DNA of 39,803 nt, taken from Alteromonadaceae bacterium (lineage in GTDB: Bacteria > Pseudomonadota > Gammaproteobacteria > Enterobacterales > Alteromonadaceae). Shown in pieces: positions 1 through 10,068 of the stretch. A program made the translations under genes and the position numbers. The stretch is taken from assembly GCA_023301705.1 (NCBI GenBank), contig JALZUE010000138.1, positions 1 to 39,803 of the forward strand, written 5' to 3'. Positions within the stretch are counted from its first letter, which is position 1; each line of letters starts with the position of its first letter. The notes below the pieces were generated by a model, which was not told where the DNA came from, did not search any database, and saw nothing but the letters and a program-made list of their open reading frames with translations.

Positions 1-18
1 GAGCAATAATTATTGCTC
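1..18. repeat. Perfect 18-bp palindrome at the window edge
   Basis: The first 18 bases are identical to their own reverse complement (GAGCAATAATTATTGCTC). They lie just beyond the lptE stop codon. They could form a small hairpin on the lptE transcript, or could simply belong to the start of the next minus-strand gene: a minus-strand ATG at 20-18 opens a frame running off the edge, without a convincing ribosome binding site. In relatives the next gene is usually holA, but too little is visible to say so here. Confidence 0.3.
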
Positions 19-33
19 ATTCAACAGCGTACA

Positions 34-570
34 TTATTGTAATTGAATACTCGCCATATCACGTAATATACGATCTGCTGCTAATTGACGCATTTCACTC
101 AGTAATAAGGTTAATTCTCGAGATTTTGCTAGGGCTAAGTCAGGATCATCTTGGTAATCACGGTTTAATTCAAATTCAAAATTTTGTGATGGTTGGTTTT
201 CAATCACTACTTGATATTTCACCTTATATATTAATTCATATTCAGCCACTTGCCCATTAGGCAGTACAGACAAAGTTCTTCTATCAAGAGCGTCTTGTAA
301 AATCTTTAACTCAGGAATTACTTGATTCGAATTTACTGCTTGTTCAGGAGCTGTTGAAACAACATTCACTTCATTAAGTAATAAGTGCTGTTTAACCAAA
401 CGTGTTAATTCACCATGTTTGTCAACTGAGGTTAATGTTAGTGTTTGTAATTGAGCAGGCAATAAATAATCACCACGCAACTTAAAACCACAAGCCACAC
501 ATAAACAAGTGAGTAAAATAACAACACTCACTTGTTTAAGGTTTAACCATAATATATTTAATGATTTCAT
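34..570 (-). CDS. lptE: LPS-assembly lipoprotein LptE
   Basis: This is the outer-membrane lipoprotein that plugs the LptD barrel and helps insert lipopolysaccharide into the outer leaflet. The 178-residue protein starts with a short basic segment and a hydrophobic stretch ending in a lipobox (LCVAC, lipidated Cys27). The following CGFKLRG is the typical start of mature LptE. The mid-region, with mixed polar strands and an RRTLSVLPNGQVAEYEL segment, fits the family, as does the length. The gene follows leuS on the same strand with a 31-nt gap, the conserved gammaproteobacterial leuS-lptE order, so co-transcription is likely. Family identity is from sequence recognition and context. Confidence 0.93.
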   Translation of the reverse strand: MKSLNILWLNLKQVSVVILLTCLCVACGFKLRGDYLLPAQLQTLTLTSVDKHGELTRLVKQHLLLNEVNVVSTAPEQAVNSNQVIPELKILQDALDRRTLSVLPNGQVAEYELIYKVKYQVVIENQPSQNFEFELNRDYQDDPDLALAKSRELTLLLSEMRQLAADRILRDMASIQLQ

Positions 571-601
571 TGAAATTTTAATAGCCCTTTTTTGCTATAA
601 C

Positions 602-3196
<2,595 letters not shown>

Positions 3197-3229
3197 TCAA
3201 AGTTTTAATGTTTAGGCTGGCGTGCATAA

Positions 3230-3251
3230 TGATTTATTGTTCAATAAATCA
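3230..3251. repeat. 22-bp palindrome in the leuS leader
   Basis: TGATTTATTG and CAATAAATCA form a perfect 10-bp inverted repeat around a 2-nt centre, 43 bp upstream of the leuS start codon. With so short a centre it is more likely a protein-binding dyad than a good RNA hairpin. A TATAAC-like -10 for leuS lies just upstream on the minus strand (about 3257-3262), which would put the palindrome near the transcription start. No regulator is identified. Confidence 0.4.
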
Positions 3252-3475
3252 CAGCGTTATACCAATAGTGGAAAAATAATCGCACGATAATACCTTATCC
3301 TAACAAGCAACAAAAGATTAACCGTTAACATTTACTGTAAATAGCACAGATAAAAATGCCGAACGACATTGCCTTTTTTAGTTCGCTAAGAGTACACTTG
3401 AAGTGTGTTTGATCTTTTCGCAATTATTTTTACTGCTTTCAATACACATTCTACTTTTTCAAGAGAGCTTTTTTC

Positions 3476-5893
3476 ATGACCAAAACCCCTGTTTCATTAG
3501 CATTATCCGTAAACCACTTAAGCGCAAATTTATCTTCAACATTATTTGAAATTAACGAAAAAAATGAACAAGCACAGCAAGATTTTATTGGGCATGAACG
3601 TGCAAAAGAAGCGTTAGCGTTTGGTTTATCAATGAAGGCTAATGGCTTTAATGTTTTTGCAGTGGGTGAACATGGTACTGGCAGGCAAACATTAATTAAG
3701 CAAATGCTTAATGAAATGGCTACGCAAGAAGAAACACCTTATGAATGGTGTTATATCAATAACTTTGATGATAATCATGCCCCTTTTACTCTGCAGTTAA
3801 ACCAAGGTGAAGGTAAGCATTTACTTACACGCTTGAATACATTTATAGATGAGTTAATGGGCCTATTTCCTGAAATATTTGATAACCCAGGTTATCAACG
3901 TCAGAAGGCTTCAATTGATCGTGAATTTAATGCGCAATACGATCAAGCGATTAGTTTGGTAGAACAAACTGCTTTGAAGAAAAATATCATTTTATTTGTT
4001 GAAAATGATGAAGTATGTTTTTCGCCGTATATTGATGGTAAACCTGTTAGCGACAAAGAATTTGTTAATGCGTCTGAAGAGCAACGAGTGGCATATGAGC
4101 TAGGCTTGGTTGAGTTGGAAGAGTTATTGTCAGAGCAATTACTTGAACTGCCTGCATGGAAACGTATTTCATCTACTAAAATGCGCCAGCTTAAAAACGA
4201 AACGGCAGAGCAAAGTATTCGCCCATTAATGAAAGAGCTAGAGCACGAATTTAGCAATAATATTGGCGTATTAAAATACTTAAACCAAGTAAAAGAAAAC
4301 ATTGTTGATGCAGTATTAGAGTTATTAGTTGATGAATCAACCGATACTCCTCGTGATGATAAAAGTGCGCGTAAATTAATGGTTGAACGATTCTTACCTA
4401 ATTTACTGATTTCAAAAAAAGACAGTTTAGGCGCACCAGTTATTTATGAACAAAACCCAACATATCAAAACTTGTTCGGTTATGTTGATTTTGCAACATT
4501 TCAAGGAGGATCATACACCAGTTATCGACTTATTCGCCCTGGTGCATTACATAAAGCAAATGGTGGTTACCTATTATTAGACGCAGAGAAGTTACTGCAA
4601 CAGCCTATGGTGTGGGCACAGCTTAAGTTAGCGTTGAAAACTCAACAAATAACCATTGAAAACCCATATGCTGAGCTTAGCCAGTTAAGTGGACAAAGCT
4701 TACAACCAGAAAAAATACCATTAAAACTAAAAGTAGTATTACTTGGCGATCCTGAAATTTATTATTCATTGCAAGAATATGATCAAGAATTTACAGAGCT
4801 GTTTCGGGTATTAGCTGATTTTGACAGACACTTATCGAATGACCAAGAAAGTTTAATTGCTTACAGTAATCTAATTCGACAACGTGCAAAGAAATTGAAT
4901 TACCCAGAAATATCAGCGACAGCCATTGTAGAATTAATTTTATACGCCTTAAGGCGAGCAGAGCATCAACATAAAATTTCAGCGAATATTGTACAGGTTA
5001 ATGACTTACTCGATGAAGCACATTATTTATGGCAAAAAGATAATCATCTGATTAGTGATGGTGTCATTGAAAATAATTCTATACAAGCGGAACACATATT
5101 AGCTGCTTTGTCAGCGAAAGAGCGAAGAACAGGCCGATTAAGTGAAACCTGGTTAAGCGAAATTAATGAACAACAATTACTGATTAGTACACAAGGTAAG
5201 CAAGTAGGTAAAGTGAATGGCTTAACTGTGCTCGAAATAGGTGATAGCGTATTTGGTACACCTGCACGAATTACAGCGACGGTATATGCGGGTTCAAGCG
5301 GAGTAACTGATATTGAACGAGAAGCTGAATTAGGTAAGGCTATTCATTCGAAAGGGGTAATGTTGTTAACCGGTTATTTAGGGCACAAATATGGGCAAAG
5401 CTTTCCAGTAAGCATTTCAGCAAATATTGCTATTGAACAGTCGTATGGGTATATCGACGGTGATAGTGCATCAATGGCTGAATTATGCGCGCTTATTTCT
5501 GCCATCATTAACGTACCTATTGATCAAGGTATTGCGATAACAGGCTCTATTAACCAACATGGCGAAGTACAGTCAATTGGTGGTGTAAATGAAAAAATTG
5601 AAGGTTTTTACCGTTTATGTAAAGGCGAGGGGTTAACAGGGCAGCAAGGTGTTATTATTCCTCGTACTAATGTGGTGAACCTTATGTTATCGCATGATGT
5701 GATTGATGCTGTTGAAGCGGGTAATTTTACTATTTATGCCGTAGATGACATTGATCAAGCACTAGGATTGTTAATGGGGGCAGATGCTGGCGTGATGAAT
5801 AGTGTTGGTCGTTACCCAAGACGTTCAATTCATGGTTTAGTGTTAGAAAAGCTCTCTGTTTTTTCAGATATATTAAATGGCTCTGACGAATAA
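3476..5893 (+). CDS. Lon-family (S16) protease with degenerate AAA domain, LonC/YcbZ-like
   Basis: Cytosolic serine-lysine protease of family S16. The C-terminal proteolytic domain carries the dyad: Ser664 in DGDSAS and Lys707 in GGVNEKIEG, spaced 43 residues, the same spacing as Ser679/Lys722 in E. coli Lon. The N-terminal half is the AAA_32-type region of the YcbZ/LonC group, not the classical LonA architecture. Its P-loop is GEHGTGRQT, with Arg where Lys is expected, and the Walker-B-like strand is GGYLLLDAEKL. At 805 residues it is longer than E. coli YcbZ (about 586). The start ATG at 3476 has AAGAGAG upstream. It is a single gene, followed by a terminator hairpin. Whether it hydrolyses ATP cannot be told from sequence. 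Substrates are unknown. Confidence 0.88.
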   Translation: MTKTPVSLALSVNHLSANLSSTLFEINEKNEQAQQDFIGHERAKEALAFGLSMKANGFNVFAVGEHGTGRQTLIKQMLNEMATQEETPYEWCYINNFDDNHAPFTLQLNQGEGKHLLTRLNTFIDELMGLFPEIFDNPGYQRQKASIDREFNAQYDQAISLVEQTALKKNIILFVENDEVCFSPYIDGKPVSDKEFVNASEEQRVAYELGLVELEELLSEQLLELPAWKRISSTKMRQLKNETAEQSIRPLMKELEHEFSNNIGVLKYLNQVKENIVDAVLELLVDESTDTPRDDKSARKLMVERFLPNLLISKKDSLGAPVIYEQNPTYQNLFGYVDFATFQGGSYTSYRLIRPGALHKANGGYLLLDAEKLLQQPMVWAQLKLALKTQQITIENPYAELSQLSGQSLQPEKIPLKLKVVLLGDPEIYYSLQEYDQEFTELFRVLADFDRHLSNDQESLIAYSNLIRQRAKKLNYPEISATAIVELILYALRRAEHQHKISANIVQVNDLLDEAHYLWQKDNHLISDGVIENNSIQAEHILAALSAKERRTGRLSETWLSEINEQQLLISTQGKQVGKVNGLTVLEIGDSVFGTPARITATVYAGSSGVTDIEREAELGKAIHSKGVMLLTGYLGHKYGQSFPVSISANIAIEQSYGYIDGDSASMAELCALISAIINVPIDQGIAITGSINQHGEVQSIGGVNEKIEGFYRLCKGEGLTGQQGVIIPRTNVVNLMLSHDVIDAVEAGNFTIYAVDDIDQALGLLMGADAGVMNSVGRYPRRSIHGLVLEKLSVFSDILNGSDE

Positions 5894-5908
5894 AGTTAAA
5901 TACTTTAA

Positions 5909-5946
5909 AGAGCCTTTATTTTAAAGGCTCTACTGTTTATTTTTAA
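5909..5946 (+). terminator. Rho-independent terminator after the Lon-like gene
   Basis: AGAGCCTTTA (5909-5918) pairs perfectly with TAAAGGCTCT (5922-5931) around a TTT loop. The hairpin is followed by a U-rich tail (TGTTTATTTTTA). It sits 16 bp after the Lon-like stop codon. Confidence 0.75.
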
Positions 5947-5956
5947 GCGCTATTTC

Positions 5957-5984
5957 TTGTATTACTTATTAAAGTGTGTATAAT
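5957..5984 (+). promoter_or_regulatory. Putative sigma-70 promoter of deaD
   Basis: A perfect -10 hexamer TATAAT (5979-5984) is preceded, after a 16-bp spacer, by a TTGTAT -35 (5957-5962). Initiation would fall near 5991, leaving an untranslated leader of about 285 nt before the deaD start codon. A long leader is known for E. coli deaD/csdA and other cold-shock genes. Confidence 0.55.
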
Positions 5985-5990
5985 GCGCGC

Positions 5991-6276
5991 CTCAATCAAG
6001 GGTTGTGTGTTTAACAAAATATTAACATGGTGTTGTTTCAACACATTGTTATGGTTTTTTATGTTAAATAGTTTAAATAATAAAAATTTAAACAAAACTA
6101 AGGGTTTGATTGAATTCGAAGGGGTTTTCCCGCCAGATAAGACTACTGAATTGAGCGTTAACTTATTATAGTTAATTGGTCGCAGTTAAAAATTTAGTAA
6201 GTGCATGTGTTCTAGTCTTCACGGTGGTTTCCTCAAATTTATTGCAGGATTTACCTGCCGTGAGAAGATAAAAATT
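5991..6276 (+). promoter_or_regulatory. Long structured 5' leader of deaD
   Basis: No credible gene lies in this stretch. It holds several potential RNA hairpins: an AT stem GTTTAAAT/ATTTAAAC (6071-6078 with 6086-6093), a GGGG/CCC mini-hairpin at 6121-6131, and a GC-rich element next to the start codon. In the last, GCAGG (6244-6248) pairs with CCTGC (6254-6258), and TCACGG (6219-6224) can pair with CCGTGA (6258-6263). That outer stem runs into the weak ribosome-binding stretch GAGAAG (6262-6267). Structure over the binding site suggests post-transcriptional control, possibly by temperature; this is inference. Confidence 0.4.
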
Positions 6277-8064
6277 ATGACTGATACTAACAATGCCGTT
6301 CCCGGCTTTGACGCTTTAGGCTTGCCTGAAGATTTATATACCGCTGTAAAATCATTAGGTTTTGACCAGCCAACACCAATTCAAGCTAAAACTATTCCTC
6401 CTTTATTAAGTGGTAGTGATGTTTTAGGTGAAGCTCAAACAGGTACTGGTAAAACAGCTGCTTTTGGCTTACCAGCATTAGCAAGCATTGATCCTAAATT
6501 ACGTAAACCACAAGTAATGATTTTAGCGCCAACTCGTGAATTAGCTATTCAAGTTGCTGAAGCATTAGAGCAATTTGCTAAAAGCATGAAAGGTGTTAGC
6601 GTTGCTACACTTTATGGTGGCCAATCATACGGACCACAACTTTCTCAATTAGAGCGCGGTGCTCAAGTTGTTGTAGGTACGCCTGGCCGTTTAATGGATC
6701 ACCTTCGTCGCAAAACATTAAAGCTTGAGAATGTAAATTTTTGTGCTTTAGATGAAGCTGATGAAATGCTTAACATGGGCTTCTTAGAAGACATTGAATG
6801 GATTTTAGAGCATTTACCTAAGCAATCTCAAATGGCGCTATTCTCAGCAACAATGCCTGATGCTATTCGTAAAGTTGCTAACCGTTTCTTAAAAGATCCA
6901 GAGCATATTAAAGTAGCTGCTGTTAAGCAAGTAAAAGCTAACATTACGCAACTTGCTTGGAAAGTAAGTGGTTTAAACAAGAAAACTGCTTTAGCACGTG
7001 TTGCTGAAGTTATTGAACATAAAGCAATGATCGTATTCGTTCGTACCCGTAACGATACGGTTGAAGTTGCTGAACATTTAGAAGGTCAAGGTTACGCGGC
7101 TGCTGCAATAAATGGTGACATGAACCAAGCACAGCGTGAACGTACTGTTGATCAGTTAAAGTCAGGTGCATTAACTATTTTAGTAGCAACTGATGTTGTT
7201 GCTCGTGGTTTAGATATTCCAAGCATTGACTTAGTTGTTAACTATGATTTACCTGATGATAACGAAGTGTATGTTCACCGTATTGGCCGTACAGGTCGTG
7301 CGGGTCGTGAAGGTACTGCAATTTCATTTATTCGTCCTCGCGAAATGTACCGTATTCGTCATTACGAACGTTTAACATCAAGTATTGTTAACTCGTTTGA
7401 ATTACCAAATATTGAAGAACTTGGTAAAGCGCGTATTGCGAAAACTCAAACTGAGTTAGTTGATATTTTAGCTAAGCAAGAGTTATCAGCAATGATTGAA
7501 ATCATTGAAGGTATAGCGGCTGATTCTGAAATGTCGATGACACATTTAGCAGCAGCTCTTTTATATAACAAACAGCTTAAGCAACCATTACAACCAAAAG
7601 AAGATCCTAAGCCTCGTCGTGAAGCAAATGATCGTGGTCGTAACGAACGTGGTAGTCGTGATCGCAATGATCGTGGTGGTCGTGATTCACGTAATAACCG
7701 TGGCGAAAGAGACAACAGAGAACGTGCTCCTCGTAAAGCTAGACCAGGTCGTACAGATGTTGATTGGCAAACATACCGCCTAGAAGTAGGTAAAGAGCAT
7801 GGTGCTAAGCCAGGTGATATTGTGGGTGCAATTGCCAATGAAATTAAGTTAGATAGCAGCTACATTGGCCAAATTAACTTATGTGAACGTCATAGCTTTG
7901 TTCAGTTACCTAAAGGTATGCCTGATAAGTCATTTGCACAATTAAAACGTGTACGTGTTCGTCGTCAAGCATTAGAAATTTCTGTTTCAGATGGTGTTGT
8001 TCCTACTGAAAACCGTGGTCGCCGTTCAGAACGTTCTGAGCGTCCAAGAAAAAATAATTCATAG
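6277..8064 (+). CDS. deaD: ATP-dependent DEAD-box RNA helicase DeaD/CsdA
   Basis: Cytoplasmic RNA helicase that unwinds structured RNA in ribosome assembly and mRNA turnover, important in the cold. All family motifs are present in order: Q motif (PTPIQ), motif I (AQTGTGKT), Ia (PTRELA), GTPGR, motif II (DEAD), SAT, and the motif VI region HRIGRTGRAGR. A hydrophilic Arg/Gly/Asp-rich linker (about residues 445-515) precedes the C-terminal DbpA/CsdA-type RNA-binding domain. That domain plus basic tail separates it from SrmB and RhlB and supports DeaD. The start at 6277 (MTDTNNAVPGF) gives 595 residues. An in-frame ATG at 6205 would add 24 unrelated residues with no ribosome binding site, inside the structured leader, so it was not used. 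Confidence 0.94.
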   Translation: MTDTNNAVPGFDALGLPEDLYTAVKSLGFDQPTPIQAKTIPPLLSGSDVLGEAQTGTGKTAAFGLPALASIDPKLRKPQVMILAPTRELAIQVAEALEQFAKSMKGVSVATLYGGQSYGPQLSQLERGAQVVVGTPGRLMDHLRRKTLKLENVNFCALDEADEMLNMGFLEDIEWILEHLPKQSQMALFSATMPDAIRKVANRFLKDPEHIKVAAVKQVKANITQLAWKVSGLNKKTALARVAEVIEHKAMIVFVRTRNDTVEVAEHLEGQGYAAAAINGDMNQAQRERTVDQLKSGALTILVATDVVARGLDIPSIDLVVNYDLPDDNEVYVHRIGRTGRAGREGTAISFIRPREMYRIRHYERLTSSIVNSFELPNIEELGKARIAKTQTELVDILAKQELSAMIEIIEGIAADSEMSMTHLAAALLYNKQLKQPLQPKEDPKPRREANDRGRNERGSRDRNDRGGRDSRNNRGERDNRERAPRKARPGRTDVDWQTYRLEVGKEHGAKPGDIVGAIANEIKLDSSYIGQINLCERHSFVQLPKGMPDKSFAQLKRVRVRRQALEISVSDGVVPTENRGRRSERSERPRKNNS

Positions 8065-8083
8065 GCCTAAATATTACGTTGTT

Positions 8084-8114
8084 AGCTGATGCTTTTCATT
8101 AATAGACATCAGCT
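8084..8114 (+). repeat. Hairpin downstream of deaD
   Basis: AGCTGATG (8084-8091) pairs perfectly with CATCAGCT (8107-8114) around a 15-nt loop. It lacks a clear U-tract, so it may only protect the deaD mRNA 3' end; the real terminator follows about 35 bp later. Confidence 0.35.
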
Positions 8115-8145
8115 TTAATAAACTACAATGTGAATAAGCTTAAAT

Positions 8146-8185
8146 AAAAAGAGGTGTTACTTTGAAAGTAACACCTCTTTTTTTA
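8146..8185. terminator. Strong bidirectional terminator between deaD and the symporter gene
   Basis: GAGGTGTTACT (8151-8161) pairs perfectly with AGTAACACCTC (8167-8177) around a 5-nt loop. A run of A lies before it and a run of T after it, so it can end both the plus-strand deaD transcript and the convergent minus-strand symporter transcript. Confidence 0.9.
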
Positions 8186-8248
8186 TCTTCATTTCCATTT
8201 CATAGCTTAGGTATACACCTTAGGCATAATGATTCGATGAATAATGCA

Positions 8249-9583
8249 TTAATTATTTGGCGGCTTTTTATCTATTGAAGTGTCACTAATTAACGTCATA
8301 TCGTTGTAAACATTTTCATCTAATTGCTTTTCAGATTTACCGATAATCAGCGTTACCATACTATCGCCAGTTAAGTTAACGGCTGTACGTGTCATATCTA
8401 ATAAACGGTCAACACCAATAATTAAACCAATGCCTTCTATTGGTAAACCTACTTGTGCTAATACTGTTGCTAACATAATTAAGCCAACGCCAGGTACACC
8501 TGCAGTGCCAATAGAGGCTAATGTGGCGGTTAATATTACTAAGAGAAAATCTGAAACAGTTAAGTCAATATTAAAAACTTGTGCAATAAATACCGTTGCA
8601 ACACCTTGCATAATCGCGGTACCGTCCATATTAATGGTAGCCCCTAAAGGAACGGTGAATGAGGCGATAGAGTTATTTGCTCCCATTTTTTTCGTAACAG
8701 TATTTAGTGTGACAGGAATCGTTGCATTACTGCTAGCCGTAGAAAAGCCAAATAATGCGACATCTTTCATTTTTTTAAGAAATATTATCGGGTTAAGTCC
8801 AGTAAATAACTTTAATAAAATAGGGTAAACCACTAATGCATGAACAAGCAGTACAACCACAAGTAAGACAAAATAAACAAGTAAGTTGGCAACGGTTGAC
8901 CAAGCAATACTATAAAATAATTTAGCTAATAAACAAAAAATACCGTAAGGGGCAAGGCTCATTAACAGGCTAACTAAACGTAATATTACAACGTTAAAGT
9001 CATTAAAAACCTGAGTTAGGCGTTCACCGGCTTCACCTGATAGTGCCATAGCAACGCCAAGTAACAATGCAAATACAATTATTTGCAGCATGTTACCTTC
9101 AGAAAAAGCATTAAATGGGTTTGTTGGAAAAATATCAATAATTACTTGAGTGAGTGGTGGTGCTTCTTTAGCCACAAAGTTAGCATCAGAGGTCATATTA
9201 ACACCTGCACCAGGTTCAATCAGTAATGCGGCAATAATGGCCAAGGTAATTGCTATTGCCGTAGTAATTAAATATAGACCAATCGCTTTACCACCAATAC
9301 GGCCAAGCTTTGTAGTATCTTTTAATGAGCACGTACCGCAAATAAGCGAAATAAACACCAGTGGCACAACAAGCATTTTTAAACTGGCAATAAATATTTG
9401 CCCACCTACTTCAAAAATACCACCAATAAATAGGTTATATAATGAAATATTAAAAAAATATAATGGAATGACAACATCGGTTTGATTAGGCATTAACCAT
9501 TGAAAAAACACGCCACATAAAATGCCTAGGCCCATTGCTGCCATTATTTTTTTTGTTAAATTATTTTGTTCTACAGAAGCCAT
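8249..9583 (-). CDS. Dicarboxylate/amino acid:cation symporter (DAACS family)
   Basis: Inner-membrane secondary transporter of the DAACS (SLC1-like) family, which takes up glutamate/aspartate, C4-dicarboxylates or serine/threonine with Na+ or H+. The 444-residue protein is almost entirely hydrophobic. It carries both hallmarks: the serine-rich re-entrant loop (FGFSTASSNATIPVT) and the NMDGT motif of transmembrane segment 7, followed by the second hairpin around GTAGVPG. The C-terminal VDRLLDMTRTAVNLTGD segment contains the conserved Asp/Arg/Asn region that contacts substrate and cation. Substrate cannot be assigned safely; GltP-, DctA- and SstT-like members share these motifs. It is a single gene, convergent with deaD, whose terminator it shares. 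Confidence 0.9.
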   Translation of the reverse strand: MASVEQNNLTKKIMAAMGLGILCGVFFQWLMPNQTDVVIPLYFFNISLYNLFIGGIFEVGGQIFIASLKMLVVPLVFISLICGTCSLKDTTKLGRIGGKAIGLYLITTAIAITLAIIAALLIEPGAGVNMTSDANFVAKEAPPLTQVIIDIFPTNPFNAFSEGNMLQIIVFALLLGVAMALSGEAGERLTQVFNDFNVVILRLVSLLMSLAPYGIFCLLAKLFYSIAWSTVANLLVYFVLLVVVLLVHALVVYPILLKLFTGLNPIIFLKKMKDVALFGFSTASSNATIPVTLNTVTKKMGANNSIASFTVPLGATINMDGTAIMQGVATVFIAQVFNIDLTVSDFLLVILTATLASIGTAGVPGVGLIMLATVLAQVGLPIEGIGLIIGVDRLLDMTRTAVNLTGDSMVTLIIGKSEKQLDENVYNDMTLISDTSIDKKPPNN

Positions 9584-9643
9584 AACTTGTTTGAAATAGT
9601 GATTAACTATTACCTTTTATATATTAATGAGAAGTTTGTGTAC

Positions 9644-9909
9644 TAGGGACTGTTGACCTTTCAGGGTTGATTTTTGTTCAAATTAAACGCTTTTTTAGTG
9701 CGGCACTTGTAATGTAATATAGTTATTCTATTTAAAGAACAAGTAACAAAGCTAAAAGTGCGTTTAAATGAATCGAAGACAACATTTATGATGATTTTCT
9801 ACTGCGTTATCGCTTGTTTATGTAGAATAACTACACTTCATAAGCTCTGCCTTGTATAAAGTCATCATCAACTGCTGCAAAAACAACCTCGAAAGATAAA
9901 TAGTCCCTA
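9644..9909. mobile_element. MITE-like element with imperfect terminal inverted repeats and TA ends
   Basis: The left end (TAGGGACTGTTGACCTTTCA...) and the reverse complement of the right end (TAGGGACTATTTATCTTTCG...) match at 21 of the first 26 positions and then share a GGTTG-T-rich block. Both ends carry TA, as expected for a TA target duplication of the IS630/Tc1-mariner type. Inside, TAGTTATTCTA (9720-9730) and TAGAATAACTA (9823-9833) form a second, perfect 11-bp inverted repeat. A GATGATTTT/AAAGTCATCATC pair lies further in. There is no coding capacity. It lies between the divergently transcribed symporter gene and argJ. The non-autonomous element type is inferred; a chromosomal repeat family of another origin is possible. 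Confidence 0.7.
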
Positions 9910-10068
9910 ATTAGATTAACAGCAAATATATGAATAACCTACCCTGTATTAATTTTGTGATGAATTTTTTAAGTTATTTTTTATCAATGTTTTATGATGT
10001 TTTGCATATCACAAAGCCAACGCGTAGAATTCGCACTTATTATTTATTGCCATTACCAGTGAACATTT
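9910..10068 (+). promoter_or_regulatory. argJ upstream region
   Basis: Very AT-rich stretch between the MITE-like element and argJ. TTTGTGAT (9954-9961) and ATCACAAA (10008-10015) form a separated 8-bp inverted repeat. I looked for an ArgR box (paired TGAAT/ATTCA) and saw no convincing one. No clear -35/-10 pair could be chosen. Confidence 0.25.

Noticed and set aside
3394-3406. ACACTTGAAGTGT palindrome upstream of the Lon-like gene
   Set aside because: A 6-bp arm with a 1-nt centre can arise by chance in this composition and no promoter elements are aligned with it.
5974-6171. 65-codon open frame upstream of deaD
   Set aside because: Its start overlaps the TATAAT promoter element and no ribosome binding site is present; the AT-rich Asn/Leu/Lys composition is typical of leader RNA. 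A shorter ATG at 6061 has no ribosome binding site either.
7446-7838. 130-codon open frame opposite deaD
   Set aside because: It is the antisense shadow of the Arg/Asp-rich linker (Ser/Arg/Leu-rich translation), with no ribosome binding site and no protein-like features.
8430-8828. 132-codon open frame opposite the symporter gene
   Set aside because: Antisense of a hydrophobic membrane protein gives long hydrophobic open frames by codon bias; the symporter on the other strand is unambiguous.
9910-10068. ArgR operator before argJ
   Set aside because: TGAAT-like half sites occur but no properly spaced pair with ATTCA was found; AT-rich DNA gives such halves by chance.
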